Shown in pieces: positions 1 to 12,845 of a stretch of 64,000 nt of DNA; within the stretch, counting starts at the first letter, position 1; each line of letters opens with the position of its first letter. The position numbers and the translations under genes were made by a program. The stretch is from Acanthaster planci (lineage: Eukaryota > Echinodermata > Asteroidea > Valvatida > Acanthasteridae). The notes below the pieces were generated by a model. It worked only from the letters and a program-made list of their open reading frames with translations. It did no database searches and was not told where the DNA came from. The stretch is from positions 349,103 through 413,102 of the forward strand of contig NW_019091467.1 of assembly GCF_001949145.1 (NCBI RefSeq). The letters are read 5' to 3'.

Positions 1-1872
1 TAACAGATGCATCGCTATCAAACCATGAGCACCCCTGACCACCATTGGCTCTTTTTAACCAATTAAGGGGTGCCTCTCCTGGAGGTGGGTATAGTGACAT
101 GAAGAATTTTTATTCTTCAAGGCAGCATTTTGAGTGAAACTGGTTGGATTGTCAAGCGCTCACTTAAGTGTTAGTTGAATGTTTTCACCAAGCACTAACT
201 CCTTGCTTTTAGAGAGAATTCACTTGCTTCCTAGGATGGGACTCAAATACTTTTGCTACATGTAGTTACAGATATCTTAACCACAGAGCTTGTCAGGTCC
301 TGCTGGTCAGCCTGAATTCAGCTAATCAAAGAATGAATGCACATTATTCTGCATGCACAGTGGTGCTAAAGGAAGTTAAGTCCTGAATGCTGTTCGTATA
401 CATGACACTCATGTTCATTTTGCAACTGAGTGATCCCTCATCTTCTGTTACAAATTGCACTGTTTATACGTATAGGTACGGTACATGTATCATTCATGTG
501 TACTCGCAAACAAATGTGAAAACTCAAGTGCATCTATGTGCATTCTTTTCTCAGTAATTTGTTTTTACAGTTTTTTGAAGGAAACACCATTCAAATTGTA
601 GTGGAGATTGTTAGTCACTACTTTTGCTCATACATGAATGGCTGTAATGAGTCCCACTGACATAGGTATGAATACTGATGTTTCGTTGGCAGCCAATCAC
701 AACACAATGACCGGATGGTCCCAAGATGCTGTTCACACACAAGGCTTGCGCTCGCGCTTCAAGCCTAGCTGTGCATGTATATGTACATGTGCGCACGTGT
801 AGATTCAGTCTAGTCGTGTGCATTACGGAGCTCCAGTAGATACCACCGCGTTGAAAAATCGGCACTTGAGCAAAGAAGAAAAACCTTTCTAAAACTGATA
901 AACTGGTGTGGTTTAACAAATGAAAGGATAAAGTCCGATATGCATCCAATTTTCTCATGACACCGAGATCGGTGTGAAGGTTTGGCCGTGCCATTACATC
1001 CACGCATGCCCGACTGTCACTTTTGTATTCTATTGCCAGGTACGTCATGTACGTTCGGCGAGTTGTCCGTGATGCTTAACCCAACCAAACTATTTCTTGC
1101 AAGAGTAATCAGTATGGGTGACATTAAAAATATAAAACTTTGTATTTTAACTTTTTTTAGACCTAATTTTTTTTTCTACTGCACATTTTGTCATAATCCC
1201 CCTTCCCCCCAAATATTGCAAATCACATTTTTGTATCGGGATACCGTATTGTGGCATTTTAGAATCGTGATTATCGATGCATCAGTGAATCATTACACCC
1301 CTATTCAAATAGTGCTCAGCAGAAACCAAGGCAGATAAGAGTCGTACCTTTTAAATGGTTTTAAGAACAGATATAAAAATATGAAGTTTGTTTGCCTAAG
1401 CAAAAAATACAAGGAAGTTAGTGGAGGTACACGTAATGAGACATGCACAGAATAAGCGGAGCTAGGCCTATTAACAAAAATTATATACATGTATATTGTG
1501 TGCAAGGCAGCTTTTGAAAGGTTTAATATGATAAAGTTTTACATCTGAAGTGACCTTTTACAAAATGTCACAGCCATTCAAACATGATTGATTTCTGTGC
1601 TGGGAAAAAAAAACCAAGACAAGAAATTACCTGCCCAGGGGGACCTAGCGGGACAATTTTCACAGCAATTTCTCAGCAATAACCCAACCCTTATTTTCTC
1701 ATAACAGCACCCTGCTGGCTTAAAAATGTCTGTATACACAGATGAAGGACAGGCTGGAATGCCACATCATGGCTGTAAGGTACGACAGGACTAGTTACTG
1801 GTAGATCATCGCTGTGCTCATTTGACATCAAGATTTTGCCTGTTGCTTTTCTTTTTTCCTACATGTGTACAT
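1..1872. other. gene-free stretch, left edge
   Basis: I see no supported exon here. Short open frames exist on both strands, but they lack splice-site context and recognisable protein families. The DNA is AT-rich with scattered TACATGTA-type palindromes, as in the rest of the window. Confidence 0.6.
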
Positions 1873-3052
1873 TCCTTCTTTTTTTCCTTTTCTTCTTCTC
1901 ACCTGTACATGTGTGCATTCCTTTTCTTCTTTGCACCTGTACATGGGTGCATTCCTTTTCTTCTTCTCACCTGTACATGTGTGCATTCCTTTTCTTCTTT
2001 GCACCTGTACATGTGTGCATTCCTTTTCTTCTTTGCACCTGTACATGGGTGCATTCCTTTTCTTCTTTGCACCTGTACATGTGTGCATTCCTTTTCTTCT
2101 TTGCACCTGTACATGTGTGCATTCCTTTTCTTCTTTGCACATGTACATGGGTACATTCCTTGTTTTTTTCCTTTTCTTCTTTGCACATGTACATGGGTGC
2201 ATTCCTTCTTTTCTTCCCTTTCTTTCTTGCACCTGTACATGTGTGCATTCCTTTTCTTCTTTGCACATGTACATGGGTGCATTCCTTGTTTTTTTTTCAT
2301 TTTCTTCTTTGCACCCGTACATGTGTGTATTCATTTTTTCTTTGCACCTGTACATGGGTGCATTCCTTCTTTTCTTTCCTTTCTTCTTCTCACCTGTACA
2401 TGTGTGCATTCCTTTTCTTCTTTGCACATGTACATGGGTGCATTCCTTGTTTTTTTTTTCATTTTCTTCTTTGCACCTGTACATGGGTGCATTCCTTTTT
2501 TTCTTTGCACCTGTACATGGGTGCATTCCTTTTCTTCTTTGCACCTGTACATGTGTGCATTCCTTTTCTTCTTTGCACATGTACATGGGTGCATTCCTTT
2601 TCTTCTTTGCACCTGTACATGGGTGCATTCCTTTTCTTCTTTGCACCTGTACATGGGTGCATTNNNNNNNNNNNNNNNNNNNNNNNNNNNNNNNNNNNNN
2701 NNNNNNNNNNNNNNNNNNNNNNNNNNNNNNNNNNNNNNNNNNNNNNNNNNNNNNNNNNNNNNNNNNNNNNNNNNNNNNNNNNNNNNNNNNNNNNNNNNNN
2801 NNNNNNNNNNNNNNNNNNNNNNNNNNNNNNNNNNNNNNNNNNNNNNNNNNNNNNNNNNNNNNNNNNNNNNNNNNNNNNNNNNNNNNNNNNNNNNNNNNNN
2901 NNNNNNNNNNNNNNNNNNNNNNNNNNNNNNNNNNNNNNNNNNNNNNNNNNNNNNNNNNNNTGTACATGTGTGCATTCCTTTTCTTCTTTGCACATGTACA
3001 TGGGTGCATTCCTTCTTTTTTTTCATTTTCTTCTTTGCACCTGTACATGTGT
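1873..3052. repeat. 34-bp minisatellite array, interrupted by a gap
   Basis: A unit containing GCACCTGTACATGTGTGCAT followed by a pyrimidine tract (TCCTTTTCTTCTTT) repeats every 34 bp. For example, unit starts are at 1933 and 1967. Units differ mainly at CTGTACATG versus ATGTACATG, TGTGCA versus GGTGCA, and in the length of the T/C tract (up to about +12 nt). About 23 units lie left of the gap and two to three right of it. Because 34 is not a multiple of three and the unit has few stop triplets, several frames on both strands stay open across the array. The resulting Cys/Phe/His-rich translations are artefacts, not genes. Confidence 0.95.
2664..2960. other. assembly gap (297 N) inside the minisatellite
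   Basis: A run of Ns lies inside the 34-bp repeat array. Both flanks are minisatellite units, so the gap is probably more of the same array and its true length is unknown. Confidence 0.98.
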
Positions 3053-6000
3053 GTTTGTGTACAGGAAATCAAACTGTCATAGGTGTTCATACAGTAGAGT
3101 GTATGTGCAAGTTGTGAATACAGCATTCGTGTGCATTTTTAGGGTTCTATTCAAGACCTGTACTTTGTACCCTGGTGCTGAATGAATACATTGTACTCAT
3201 TACATGTACATGTATGTGCCCAGAGACATGTACATTTGAAAATTAAATGTACAATTCATGCCCTTTTTATTGTGGTGTTTATTTGATTTATACAAGTTTT
3301 TTGTTTTGCCAAGAGGGATATCTGAGAACTAACTGTACAGTTATGCATTTTTATTAAGGTTCTTTAGTTGATTTGTAAAATAGCTTGTAGTTTTCCTCTT
3401 GCATGTGTTTGTTTTCAGTAGGGCTAGTGATGTTGGTAGTTGATTTTTTATTTGACACAAGTACAATTCTGTGCTGCTTATGCATAGTTCCAGTATTCAT
3501 ATGTACTACTTGTACTGGTAACTACATGTACATGTAACTTCATTCTTAAAGACCTAATGTACCCGGTATTGCAAGCTGAAATTTCTTTGTGCGGACAAAT
3601 TTGGCATCCAAATTTTAGAATGTCAAAACAGAAAAATGTCCCATTGCTTGAAGAAAAACAGTTCAGTAACTTTTCAGCAAAGTGGGGCTGTTAGGGATGA
3701 CAGAAACAAATAGTCAAACTTCGATTGTTTTCATGCCAGACAATCCTACAACTGGAAAAGTACAAAAATCTTACCGTTACGTAAATGGAGAGCCCCAGTT
3801 TCCTTCCAATGGTTGCAGTTGTATTACCTTTTTTTCTCAGTGCTTACAAACAACTTCAGGTTTCATAAACTGCAGTTCATCTCTCGTCTGTCTTCCACAC
3901 ACATACAAGCAAACACTGGCAACCCAGAACTGTTCGTATAGGGTGTGAATTTCACATCATTGTCACGCATACACCTGTAAGTCCTGGCCAGACAAGTTCA
4001 TGTGCGTGCTCCCCCCGGCACGCTGGAAGATGCACAAATTTTCCGTGAGATGCCAGACTGCCTCCAAAGAAGACACTGATAAGCCACACTCATTCAATCA
4101 AGCCTCGCACGCCTACCAGCCCCAGATCAACACGTACAAATCCCTCCGCATGCCTCCGAGATACCTTCCCATCCTTTGTAAAATATTTGTGTCGTGGACC
4201 TTTTTTTCCTATTTCTATTTTTAAACTTCATCATTCCTGTGGTAGACTGTGCTTCACTGTGGCCAGACAATCTGATTGGTTTACACTCAGGAGCACAAAC
4301 ACTAGGGAGCGACCCAGATTGTCGCTCAGCATTGAGGCATATTAAAGCAGGGTAGCCTATGCTTGACTGAATGGCCTGGGTTAGTACATGTACATCCCTG
4401 AAATTCAGTCACATGAAGGTAGGACAACATTCCTAGAATTGATGACCTCTATGAACATACATTGTATATTCATGTGCACTGGGTTTCTTGGGGGCTTTGG
4501 GTAAATCAGGTAAAATTACCTTGAAAGCTTTTTTTTTTTTGCGACACAAATGTACTGGTACTTTTTGATTCAGTGTGCAATATTCTATTACGAAAAGAAA
4601 GTAAAAGTTACCTTGTTGCTCGCTTTAAAAAATTCCTTGGATTGAGACAAGAATAACAGACTTTTTAAAAATATGTAGAGTTAAGACTAAAACAATATTT
4701 CGGTAAATGTTTCTGAGCTAACAAATGATATTTGCAAAACTTTTAAGCGACTTCAGGGATTGGAAAGTGTGTTGCCATTTCTCAAATTAAAAAGTGCCTG
4801 GTTTCTGTTTGTGCATTTAGTTGGTCGGTCAATTTGTACATCGATAATTTAATCCTTCCAGCAATTAATCAATTTGTTGATCTATGAATGAATCAGTCTG
4901 TGGGTATGTTGTACATGTACGATGTACATTATCCCAACTGACTGCTTCAAGTTGAACGTTGGTTTAGCATTCATGATCAAACATTAACCAGTATTATCAT
5001 TTCATCTCTCACCCAGACAGTTGAAGCTCTTCTGAAGCAACCCATCAGACAGATGTCCACAAACATGAACTTGTATAAGTGCATTCGCTGTACTGGCAAA
5101 GCCTTTCTGGCATGTGCTTGGAGCCTTGTTGACTCTTGTCATGAACAACCTAGCTTTGTTAAACAAGTTCATTTGATCAAGGAATGCCTATTCCAATGAG
5201 ATTGGACAACAAAATCTGTAAATTCTAATTCTGATAAACTGACATCTTTTTAATGGAAACATTCTGTTAACAGTGTAAAATTTGTTGAGTTTTGTTTGGC
5301 TTGGGCAAGAAACAGAAGTTCCTTTGGTTTCATCTATTAGATTCCATTGGATTCAGCAGTGTTTGCACTCCTGTTGATTTGGGCTGTGGATACAACATGT
5401 TACTTTTGAAATACTTCAGTAATCTTTAATCCAACCAACCCCCCCAATCTTTGAATTCTAATATAATTTTCATACCCCTAAGATAATTTTTCACCACCCC
5501 AGGGAGTCAGGGTTTAGTGAAATATACTGTGCAGAAGTTCAGATTTATAAGACTTGAATTGCTGATCTGACACCCACGAAGTCATTTAAGAGCTGTCAAC
5601 CGCAACATTGGCAATGTCTACACTCAGCATTGATGTCCTTGTGATACTCACTGTTTTGCAGAATTTGACGTGACTAGCCAGCAGAAGGACAGGCGGTACA
5701 GTGTAGGTTTGAATCCCATGCTACACATATAGGAATGGAAGAAGTCTCTGCAATCCTTTCTAAAATTCTAAGAAAGCTCAAGGCCCCAGACTGTGTCAAT
5801 GAAGGTACGCATACATGTATCCTCATTCGCTGTGTATTGTAACACAATGTACATGTACACGCAATTCCGCGTCTGCGGGAGAGCTGTTCACGTACTCAGA
5901 GTTCATATCAATTCTAAAGGCATGGCAAATTCTGAATGCTTGATCCAGTGGTTTAGATATATCAGAGGTTGCGACATTCAACAAATGACAATGACTGACT

Positions 6001-7462
6001 TATTTAGGTGACATCAGTTGTGAATAAAAAAAAATTGTTTACACTGCTGACGTACACTGTCAAAAACTGTCAATACATTTGGTAGTAGTTTCATTCATTG
6101 GTTTTTGTCATTGACGGAATTGTTTTGTGTGGTTGAAAAAGTCTTTCTGTGGGGGCTTGCCGTGTGTTTGATCACCGTCTGGACCCCAGGATCCCTGAAT
6201 GGATGTTGCTTTTAACCAGCATATTACAACAAACGAGAAACAAAATTAGTTGAATGACATGCTTTTTTAACATGCACAATGAAGAATGTCTTCCCAGAAT
6301 TACAGATTATCATTACATGCACATGTATAAACCCTTAAAGTCCCGAATCCACCAGTTTTAAGTTTTTCCTACCCCTTAAGGAGTTTTTTTTGTGGATAAT
6401 AATGCCGAACTTCAAGCAGAACACTTGGAATAACGTTGGGTGGTTCTTGTGATGTACAATGTAGTGCCCAGAGCCAGATCTTGACATGTTGAGGGACCTC
6501 ATCACTCCATTACTTGCCGATCTTCTTCATGTTACGGAGACCACATTCAGTTCCAGCAATTTTAATCATTTATCATTCCCTTGCTTGTATCCAGCTTTTA
6601 GAAGTTACTTTGTATTCTTTGCCATGTGGTTGCACATCAGGCAAAGTTTTTGTTCCTTTCTGCTTGGGTTTCCCCTGTCTATTCAACTGTGAGGCAGCCC
6701 ACCTCACTGACTTTAGTGACCACCTCAGGCTTGTCTGTTGAATTTTACCGCCTCACACATGAAATAGACAAAGATAAAAGGTAAAAGCAACATAATTTAG
6801 ATATTTTGAAACGGATCAGTTTCAAATCGTTCAGAATGGTAAAGAGGGACACACAATACAAGATCAACTTACATGTACCGCTAAATATACATAATAGTTT
6901 ACTATATAGAATTTATTTCAGGCCTTTTTGGAAACACTCAATTTGGTTTTAGGTGCTAGAATTTCTTTTAAAATTTGTTTGATCACCTCAAACATATCAA
7001 TACCCAAGGGTAACCCTGCTTTCTACTCATGAATTATTTCTCAACACAAGGAAGTCTACACTTTTGAGTGTAATTTTTTTTTTTGTTATTTCTTTTTGGT
7101 TTTTGTTTTTTTGCAGTCAGTTCCTTGTTACGGTAATAAATATAAATCGAAAGATGTATCAATACATTTTCAATAAATAACAAATGGAAGGTTGTGTCAA
7201 GTTATACAAATGTTATGTTATAACAGTTAGTTTTGATGTACCTCCTGCTATGAGGTAATGTTTGGTTTTTATAAACCGGAGTCTGCCAGAACTTATTTGT
7301 GATTTCGACAAAATGACATGATGAATTTGGATCAAAGCTAAAAATCAAACTGATGGTCCTTCTTAGGATTTATGATATTTGGATTGTGTAAAGCTTGTTT
7401 GATCAAAATTCAATTTTTTGTGCAGTCATGCATTTTAAATCATCATTTTTGGGCCAGTTAAG
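3053..7462. other. gene-free stretch
   Basis: No exon could be supported. One open stretch after an acceptor-like CTCACCCAG (near 5017-5206, + strand) runs about 62 codons to a TGA but matches no family I know. The rest is AT-rich with homopolymer T runs and TACATGTA palindromes (for example 4385-4397 and 4911-4920). Confidence 0.5.
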
Positions 7463-7742
7463 AATAATAATAGTGGATGTTTATAGAGCACACATATCCA
7501 TCACAACTGATGCTCAAGGCGCTGTATTATCATTATCCCTGCCCATTGGGCTCACAACAACTGAACATTCCTGAAGCCATTTCAACTCCCTAGGGAATAT
7601 ACTAGCTGATGCTGCCATATCAGGCGCACACGGCTAACATAACCAAATCTACCCTCACTGGTCCCCAGCTGCCACCAGCCGGACCCTTCCATCCTATGAT
7701 CAGAAGCTACAAACCCTAACCGCTAGCCCCTCCCCCTTGGGG
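7463..7742 (-). repeat. SINE-like dispersed repeat, copy 1
   Basis: Read on the minus strand, the copy starts near a box-A-like TAGCGGTTAGGG and ends in an (ATT)n tail (plus-strand AATAATAATA at 7463). A related sequence (CATTATCCCT, ATTGGGCTCACAAC, CTGATGCTGCCA, TCTACCCTCAC) recurs at 44776-44945. Its tail block ending AAGGCGCTGTA resembles the 3' end of the LINE fragment at 8346, suggesting that LINE type as partner. Confidence 0.6.
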
Positions 7743-8345
7743 AATCCATTCCATTGGGATGCTGTATTCAGTATTATATTTTAATCTTTCTTACTTGTCA
7801 GTGAACTTCATCGGACACTTGCGGCCATGAGTTTTCTTCATGTGTGCACCTCAAGGACGTGATTGAAACATTTTGAAAATCAAGTGTGAAAGAACTGCTT
7901 CCAATTCTACAGGTAACTGGACTGTACATGTACGAGTACTTGCTTTAAATGACCGCTCAAAAATGAGTCAGGTTTTTTTTTTCTCTTAGACACCAATATG
8001 TGCCCCTTATATCCTCCCACCCACTTAAGATTGTCCTCCTTTGTTTACTCTGGGATAAGGTGGTGGGAGTATTCTGACTTAGATAAACCAAATATCATCT
8101 CCCTTTACATGAGCGCTCTCTCAGTTGAATAGCAGACTGGTATTCATTTCAAGAAGCACAAAGCAGGTGTACGGAGGTTGTGCCATAATGTCTGTCCAGT
8201 TTTACAAAAGAGAAAGTCAAGTAGTTTTCTTTTTCAGAGGATAGAATATTGAATACTGGAGGTGCTCCTCTCCCCGGAGGTAAAATGACATTTCAACAGA
8301 AGCGGATGATTTTCGGGGGGGGGGAGAGATAGCGTAAATGGTGGA

Positions 8346-9000
8346 ATAATAATAATAATTAGTTTTAAAAAACACTTTCCATGTCAATGGCATCACAAAG
8401 CGCTGTACATTAAAAATTCAGAAATTAAATTAACTTTAAGAATTTAAGACAAATGATAATAAAAGCAGTTATAAAACAAAATCAAGAAATTAATACTAAC
8501 CATAAAAACAATTGTAAAATGAAATGAAGGGATTAAAACTAGCAAGTATGGGGTAAATAATAATCCCACTATAAATAAACAATGAGTTATAAATAATAAT
8601 GAGTCGTCAAGTGAGTCTTGAAAGTTTCCAAAGTGTCAGCAGATTGAATTGCTACTGATAGCCTGTTCCATAATCAAGGGGCGTACGTTGTGAAAGACCA
8701 ATCACCATAGTATTTAGTTTTACCAATTGCCTGTTGCAAGCAGACTCCTGCAAATATAGTCATGCGTAGGGTGCATTTAGTTGATTGAACAATGAGTAAA
8801 TCGGATTGACAACCTGGAGCTATTCCTGTTACAATCTTGTAGACAAGACGTGCTATTTTAAATTCCAACCGCTTATTTACTGGAAGCCAGTGCAGGCCAA
8901 GCCAATAGCGGGGTGATATGCTCAGATTTTTTAATCCTAGTGACAAGGCGTGCAGCTGAGTTTTGAATAATCTGCAACTTCCTCAGTTCAAATACGGCAT
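8346..9000 (-). mobile_element. decayed LINE 3' end (reverse transcriptase C-terminus, L2/CR1-like)
   Basis: On the minus strand, broken frames encode the C-terminal end of a non-LTR retrotransposon polyprotein. In order they show QNSAARLVTRIKKSEHITP, then after a frameshift LHWLPVNKRLEFKIARLVYK and an IAPG...DLL block, then WSFTTYAP, an in-frame TGA, and LWNRLSVAIQSADTLETFK. This order (QNxAARLV, HITP, LHWLPV, FKI, APxYLSDLL, RSF, AP, LWNxLP, TFK) is the usual tail of L2/CR1-type ORF2. The 3' UTR ends in an ATT-type microsatellite at 8346-8361. At least one frameshift and one stop make it a dead fragment; the endonuclease and catalytic RT core are absent. Confidence 0.85.
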
Positions 9001-9361
9001 GAATACGGCAAAAAAGGCATGAATCAATTTCTCAGTTGAATTCTGGTCAAGAAAATTTCGTATTTTGCCAGTCTTACATAAGATGCTGATTCACATAACT
9101 TAGTATTAAAAAACATGAGTTGACATGGTCCCTGATGCATCCAACCAAACCCCAAGGTCCCAGTCTACCGGGAAAAGAATGTACACTGACTTCCCCCACC
9201 TGCACAGAATGAATGTTTGCACCACTTCACTCTTTCCATTCAGAAATGCTCGTATTTGTTCATTACAGTTACCTTAATTAAGCAAGATGGGCCCACACTA
9301 TAAACAAAACATCATTTTTTTGGAGGTGAGCAGAGTTAGGTCTATATTTGCCGTTTTAATA

Positions 9362-9505
9362 GAGTACCGAAGTGTGACGTCACTGTGAACCAGAAAGTGC
9401 AGTGCAAACAAATGGAGTACGCGTGTGTGTTGGTTCACGCGCTGGTTCTCGCACTAATGCCTTTTACACACTAATTGTGCGCGTGACATATTCACTTCGG
9501 TACTC
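9362..9505. mobile_element. 144-bp MITE, copy 1 (TA target site)
   Basis: The element starts GAGTACCGAAGTG and ends CACTTCGGTACTC, a 13-bp perfect terminal inverted repeat, and is flanked by TA on both sides (9360-9361, 9506-9507). A second 144-bp copy at 51714-51857 is about 91 % identical by eye (13 differences). TA flanks and short inverted repeats fit a non-autonomous Tc1/mariner-type element. It carries a full CRE palindrome TGACGTCA near its left end. Confidence 0.9.
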
Positions 9506-9719
9506 TATAGCAAGTACACTAAACAAACAGGTAATGTTATTCATATGCTCTTTCAAATCAGCTGAACAGCTCAAAGTCAAACATTTCTATTTTAATGTCA
9601 GTAGTCAAACCATGGACTGTCTTAGACCCAAAACAAAATTACTAAAATTAATGAGGCCCCCTTTAGAGACCTCACTAATTTTAGTGGTTAGGTGTGCCAC
9701 CTGGTATTTGAATAGGCGG

Positions 9720-9935
9720 GGACCACCACCTCAGCCCTTTGTGGTCAACAGTACCACCAGTTTTGGTGGCCCGTCCAGAAAGTACCTTATCAGCTCCCCA
9801 TTTATACTCCCTGGTGGAGAGAGGCAAGTGGGGGTAAAGTGACTTGCCCAAGGGCATAGCATGTGAACAGCTGCCGGATTCGAACCCTAGACCCTATGCC
9901 TCAGGAGCGGCAATCCATAAACACTAAGGCCGTGT
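9720..9935 (-). repeat. tRNA-derived SINE-like copy
   Basis: On the minus strand there is a box-B-like GGTTCGAATCC (plus 9876-9886), preceded by a box-A-like TAGTGTTTATGG (plus 9915-9926) and followed by CTTGGGCAAGTCACTTTACC, a block resembling SINE bodies of many animals. It has no tRNA cloverleaf or CCA end, so it is not a functional tRNA gene. The end of the copy is not clear. Confidence 0.6.
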
Positions 9936-9989
9936 GTCCCTACAAGCATGCGCTCATGGTTTGTCCCCCCATCATCATTTGGTAGAAGT

Positions 9990-12845
9990 AAACTCCAACT
10001 CGTTTATTCCCTAAAGGCCCCCAAAGTCACTCGACTTGTTCATGCAATATTCTGTCACCCCTCGGTTGGCCTTCAACCCGATACTCGGAGTATCTCAAAA
10101 CATTTCACAACTTGGAAAACCACTGATTTCTAATTGGAAACCTGCACTGTTGCCAATGCGACACTAGTAGTTTTTACACAGGGACATTTGCTTGTGTGTC
10201 AGGCTGTCAGCATTATAATGGAGAACTGTCCAGTTCCCACCAAGAAAACACTAGGAAAAGTGCTGTCCAAAGAAGTTATCTGAAATGCCGCAATACAAAT
10301 ATTTTTTTAGCCCTGACATTGAGCTTTACCATCTTCTAATGACAATACCCCCTTCTCTCCACATTCTACATATTAAGATACCAAATTTTACCATTCTACA
10401 AATCGTCCCCTCATCCCCTTTTCATAGAAAATACCTTGAAAACACTTCAAGGTTACTGACTTACATGCTGGAGAGCATATACGGTATCAGTGCTTGCCTA
10501 CAAACAACACCAAAATCATAGCCAGCTAAACCAAGCAACACAAACAATAGCAGAGTTACTGTACCTCTCTGAATGTGCCTGCAGAGACAAACCAGTGCAC
10601 GGGCATGTGCACATCTGATTCAAACTTCTAGTCTGGAGCAGGCGTTTCTGTCCATCCTCACTTGGCTAGCCGACCCTGACCATTGCTGTCTGCCCCTGAG
10701 GTCTCCCGGTTCTTGGAGTAAACAGTATTGACGCTCACTGTTGGGAATGATCCAAAGGTCAACCTGCATTCATTTCCCCCTTTTTACTTGCCTGGCTGAT
10801 CTAAATGGCAAGTCGGCCTGGCCCAGAGCTATACTGCTTCAAGTGGCAGGAAGATCACGTGCCATTTGATTTTTGTTCCCCTCTTTTCGCCGGCTTTACT
10901 TTGAAATCAGGAAAATAAATAATCCTCACTCTGTACTAAATGTCAGACACTAATAAGTTCTATTGTCTCATGCTTTGTTAAAAAACAGTGTTCCTTGACA
11001 TACGAACGCAGCACACAATTGGGTAAGCATTTATTGTATAAGTGTTGATTTAATCATAGAGGCAACATGCTGCTTTTTGGGGGGGGGGCATAAAATTGAT
11101 GTGAACCTCTCAAAGTTTCCTCATTTCCTATGCATTTTGTTTCCCTGATCTATTGCCTTTTGAAATATATTTCCTTTTTTTACCCGTGAATATGCAGGGA
11201 AAACATTTGTAAAAAGCCACACGGCATTATTGATGACAACTTTTCAAAACATTGGATAATCTAGTTTGGTTGATGTGTGAAAGCTGTATTGACATTGATT
11301 GGGCCTTTCCCAAGTTTTTCTTCACAAGTTGTACAAACGGTCTGGAACCAGTTACAAAGGGTCAACAGTACCCCCGTCCCTTCTCCCCCCCCCCATCCAG
11401 GACCAGCATCCCCATGCTAAATGTACAGGAAGAAATTTGCACAAGGTAAAACAAATTAGCTGTGATGCTGAGTCTGTCCTCACTCTCTGAGCCATCCCTG
11501 GCTGATTACAGAGTATTCCATTCCAGTGACTGTCAGACATCAGAAAGTTTTTCATATTAATAGCTTCAGTCCTTATCAACAAAATCATTCTTTTCTTTTG
11601 TCTCCTCCTTGCCTGCAGGTTGTGTGAACCCCAGTGTGAGCCTTCTCCATCTCTTCCTCGGTATTGCTCCATCAGGTGTGCATTTTCTTAGTTGCGAGAG
11701 GTTTGTAGGAAGCCCCGTTGAGTGGACGCTCTGATTTGAGTAATATGTGGAATGAAGTGTCTTTAGAGTATTTTCATTTTATGGCACCAAATAGCTTCCA
11801 AAAATAGAACGGTATTTGCTGGAATAAGTATATATGTTTAAATTGGACATACATTATGTTGACACCCTTTTTATCCATTCTCTGGATTTCAGGATTTTTC
11901 GCTCAAAAATTCTAAATTTGTAGATATTTAATCATTCAGGTTTGGCCACTTTTAAGCACTTCTTACAAAAAATCACATATAATATTCAATTAATCAATAC
12001 CATTTGGCAAAAAACTTTGGCCTCACAGCCATTCAAAGCCCTGAAAAGTGATACTGTTTTATTGTCATTGTTTGAACCCATCTGCTGGTTGGTCTATGGA
12101 TCTCATCCAGTCTCACCCGTTGAAAACTCTTTAAAGGTTATGTCTGACAAAATGTTTGTCAGATCAGTGAAACGAGAAAAGGCTGGAGAGATGCATGTGT
12201 GTACATGCTGTCACATTTCTAATGAAAGATGAAGGTAAAAGTGGGATTGGAATCTTTTGCTGTACATGCATGTTTATTTATTCCCTTGTGCACACAACGG
12301 ATTCTAGTTGCTACACCATCTGTGGTTCCAACATTCAAAAAACTGTGATGCTGTCTAAAAATGATACTGAAAACCGTCCATTAGTAAAATCATTTTGGTT
12401 CGCAGCAGATAAAAATCCAAAAGGAGCTGTAAGGATTGTCAATATTGTTTGTTGGCTATTGATTGTATTGATTTAAGTGTGTTTATATTGTTGATAATGG
12501 GCAAATTCTCAAAAATGTTATTTATTAAAGATTCATAAATACCGACTTATTTTTCTATTCCTATTGGTTGAAGCGCGTCATGCGACCATGTATTAACATT
12601 TGATAATGCCCGCCGAGAAGTGATAATGTCCACTGCGTAAATCATGAGCTGGCACATGGATACGAGACAGTTTAATTGATTCTGATTGGCCAGGAGTCTG
12701 TTGGAAAACTTTCAAAGGAATAAAGGTACATAAAAATGGACAGGGGTTTTCAGGAAAATGAAAGTAAAATTTTAGAACAAAATTGTTGGAAATCCATCAC
12801 ATGTTAACTTCTTTTGACTCTCTGAATTAAAAGGTATTTATGAAT
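9990..12845. other. gene-free stretch
   Basis: No gene is supported. One 57-nt segment at 11619-11675 has a good acceptor (TTGCCTGCAG) and a donor-like end (ATCAG|GTGTGC) and is open in two frames, but I cannot link it to any gene. The remainder is AT-rich with poly-C/poly-G runs at 11081-11090 and 11385-11395. Confidence 0.5.

Noticed and set aside
1822-3185. Long open frames of 400+ codons on both strands, Cys/Phe/His-rich or Lys/Cys-rich
   Set aside because: They are translations of the 34-bp minisatellite and run through a gap of Ns. Several frames are open at once, there is no family resemblance and no gene context.
5017-5206. 62-codon open stretch after an acceptor-like CTCACCCAG
   Set aside because: No family resemblance, no partner exon and no conserved motif; open frames of this length are expected by chance in this amount of DNA.
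9876-9926. Possible tRNA gene (A and B box on the minus strand)
   Set aside because: The sequence between the boxes does not fold into a cloverleaf with paired acceptor stem; better explained as a tRNA-derived SINE.
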